Source: Candidatus Mediterraneibacter excrementavium
Lineage (GTDB): Bacteria; Bacillota; Clostridia; Lachnospirales; Lachnospiraceae
Reading direction: 5' to 3'
Assembly: GCA_019120275.1 (NCBI GenBank)
Contig: DWVL01000070.1
Coordinates: forward strand, 1-32,917
Length of the DNA stretch: 32,917 nucleotides
Shown: positions 31,983-32,917 of the stretch, piece by piece
How positions within the stretch are numbered: position 1 is the stretch's first letter
How the letters are laid out: each line of letters starts with the position of its first letter
Translations under genes and position numbers: made by a program
Notes under the pieces: model-generated
What the model saw: only the letters and a program-made list of their open reading frames with translations
Databases searched by the model: none
What the model was told of the DNA's origin: nothing

Positions 31983-32917
31983 TACTTTTCACCTCCCCTT
32001 TTTGCAAATGCTTTGATCACCTTCACGATGTTCAGGGATTCCGGACATTTCTCTACACAGCGGCCGCAGCCTACGCAGGAGTACATCCCGTCGTTATTCG
32101 CCGGGAAGTATACAAGCTTGTGCATGAATCTCTGGCGGAATCTTTCTTTCTGTGACTTACGGTTGTTGCCGTGGGCCATCATCGTGAAGTCTGAGTACAT
32201 ACAGGAATCCCAGCAGCGGTATCTCTGCACGCCGTTCTTTCCTGTATCATAATCTTTGATATCGTAGCACTGGCATGTGGGGCACACAAATGTACAGGTG
32301 CCGCATGCAAGGCACGGTTTGTAGAGTTCATCCCACAGCGGGTCCTCGAATTTCTCCATCAGGACGTCGCCGTTCCATCCCTCCAGGGAGAGGTGGGTGT
32401 ACGGAAGCTGCTCCACGATGCCGCGGATCGCTTCTTTTTCTTTCTCTACCGTCTCATCTGCGCTTCCGTCCTCTGTGAGCACGTCTTTCACAGCCTCTGT
32501 CAGCGCCTCGCCCTTCTCAGTGAGCGGTTTCCAGTACAGTTCATCTCCGATGAGCCAGGTTGCGACGTCTGCCGCCGGCTCTGCCGCATCGATGCCGAAC
32601 ACCTTGCAGAAGCAGGTCTCTTCCGGCTCGTGGCAGGCAAGGGCTACGATCGTGCCGTGGTCGCGTCTCGCCGCATAGAATGTATCCAGCGGGTCAACGA
32701 GGAACACTTTATCCAACACTTCCACACCTCTCACATCGCAGGCTCTCATGCCGAACACAACGAAGTTCTGCTCTTTTAACGCCTCCGGCGTCACGCTGAT
32801 CTTCTTCCCTTCCTTCACGCAGGTGTAAAGCGTCTCACTCTGCGGGAAGAACGCGTCTTTCGGAGATTTGACCGTCTTGAGCGTATCAATGTCCACATCC
32901 GCCCCTTCCGTCCAGGC
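31982..32917 (-). CDS. 4Fe-4S dicluster electron-transfer protein (hydrogenase beta / AsrA-like), 5' end outside the window
   Basis: The reading frame is open to the right edge; codons before the GTG at 32896 still encode a sensible protein (AWTEGADVDIDTLK), so the true start lies beyond 32917. The visible 311 residues contain FGMRACDVRGVEVLDKVF and ACHEPEETCFCKVFG, both typical of the beta subunit of sulfhydrogenases and of AsrA, then two ferredoxin motifs: CLACGTCTFVCPTCQC and CVGCGRCVEKCPES. Such proteins relay electrons between the gamma-type flavoprotein and the catalytic unit. No hydrogenase or sulfite reductase catalytic subunit follows; a fumarate reductase does. Genes further right may add more subunits. 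Confidence 0.9.
   Translation of the reverse strand, partial: AWTEGADVDIDTLKTVKSPKDAFFPQSETLYTCVKEGKKISVTPEALKEQNFVVFGMRACDVRGVEVLDKVFLVDPLDTFYAARRDHGTIVALACHEPEETCFCKVFGIDAAEPAADVATWLIGDELYWKPLTEKGEALTEAVKDVLTEDGSADETVEKEKEAIRGIVEQLPYTHLSLEGWNGDVLMEKFEDPLWDELYKPCLACGTCTFVCPTCQCYDIKDYDTGKNGVQRYRCWDSCMYSDFTMMAHGNNRKSQKERFRQRFMHKLVYFPANNDGMYSCVGCGRCVEKCPESLNIVKVIKAFAKRGGEK

Noticed and set aside
31128-32917. Anaerobic sulfite reductase (AsrAB) as the function of the last two genes
   Set aside because: The proteins resemble AsrA/AsrB, but no AsrC catalytic subunit follows; the next genes are the fumarate reductase-like pair. The region right of the window was not seen, so this is not absolute.

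Overview
The window (about 33 kb, roughly 50% GC) reads as a chromosomal segment of a strictly anaerobic Gram-positive bacterium of the class Clostridia, most like the Lachnospiraceae. The pointers are a PolC-type replicase, DUF1385/DUF2156/DUF4364/DUF368 proteins, a rho-rpmE-prmC-prfA cluster, a two-subunit iron-sulfur fumarase, a type 2 GalT and abundant GGAGG-type ribosome binding sites. Almost every gene is intact and most look like core genome. Taxonomy is inferred from gene content only; no rRNA or tRNA gene was seen.

Layout. (1) 1-234: AT-rich spacer with alternating TACGGAT / ATCCGTA heptamers on a period of about 52.5 bp. (2) 235-8702, minus strand: aroD, glyA with its own promoter, and an operon that starts at a consensus promoter (8674-8702) with a small membrane-anchored protein and continues with ispG and polC. 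(3) 8766-17657, minus strand: rho (consensus promoter), rpmE (own promoter and terminator), then a tight run DUF1385 - prmC - prfA - DUF2156 - class I aminotransferase - hisC - DUF368 (PopT-type). (4) 17651-19163, plus strand: a TIGR01212 radical SAM gene and a DUF4364 winged-helix gene. Their promoter shares its -35 box with the rho promoter and carries a perfect 9+3+9 bp dyad over its -10. (5) 19140-22070, minus strand: AraC regulator - tcdA - rarA; rarA overlaps DUF4364 tail to tail by 24 bp. (6) 22255-25022, plus strand: galK-galT, divergent from the AraC gene and closed by a 17-bp-stem terminator. (7) 25288-25963: an AT-rich, broken Rpn/PD-(D/E)XK-type gene. (8) 25971-32917, minus strand: an anaerobic fumarate-respiration-like operon running from the right edge to a bidirectional terminator.

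The operon in (8) is the most interesting system. In order of transcription it encodes a hydrogenase-beta/AsrA-like Fe-S protein (5' end outside the window), a hydrogenase-gamma/AsrB-like FAD/NAD(P)-binding protein, a 2Fe-2S + 2x4Fe-4S subunit, a FrdA-like flavoprotein lacking the covalent-FAD histidine, an AspT/YidE-type exchanger, and both fumarase subunits. No membrane-anchor or quinone-binding subunit is visible. I infer a soluble route malate -> fumarate -> succinate driven by NAD(P)H through a sulfhydrogenase-like electron-input module, with a dicarboxylate or amino-acid exchanger attached.

Many starts were moved downstream of the longest open frame because a ribosome binding site lies inside the extension; those choices are explained gene by gene.
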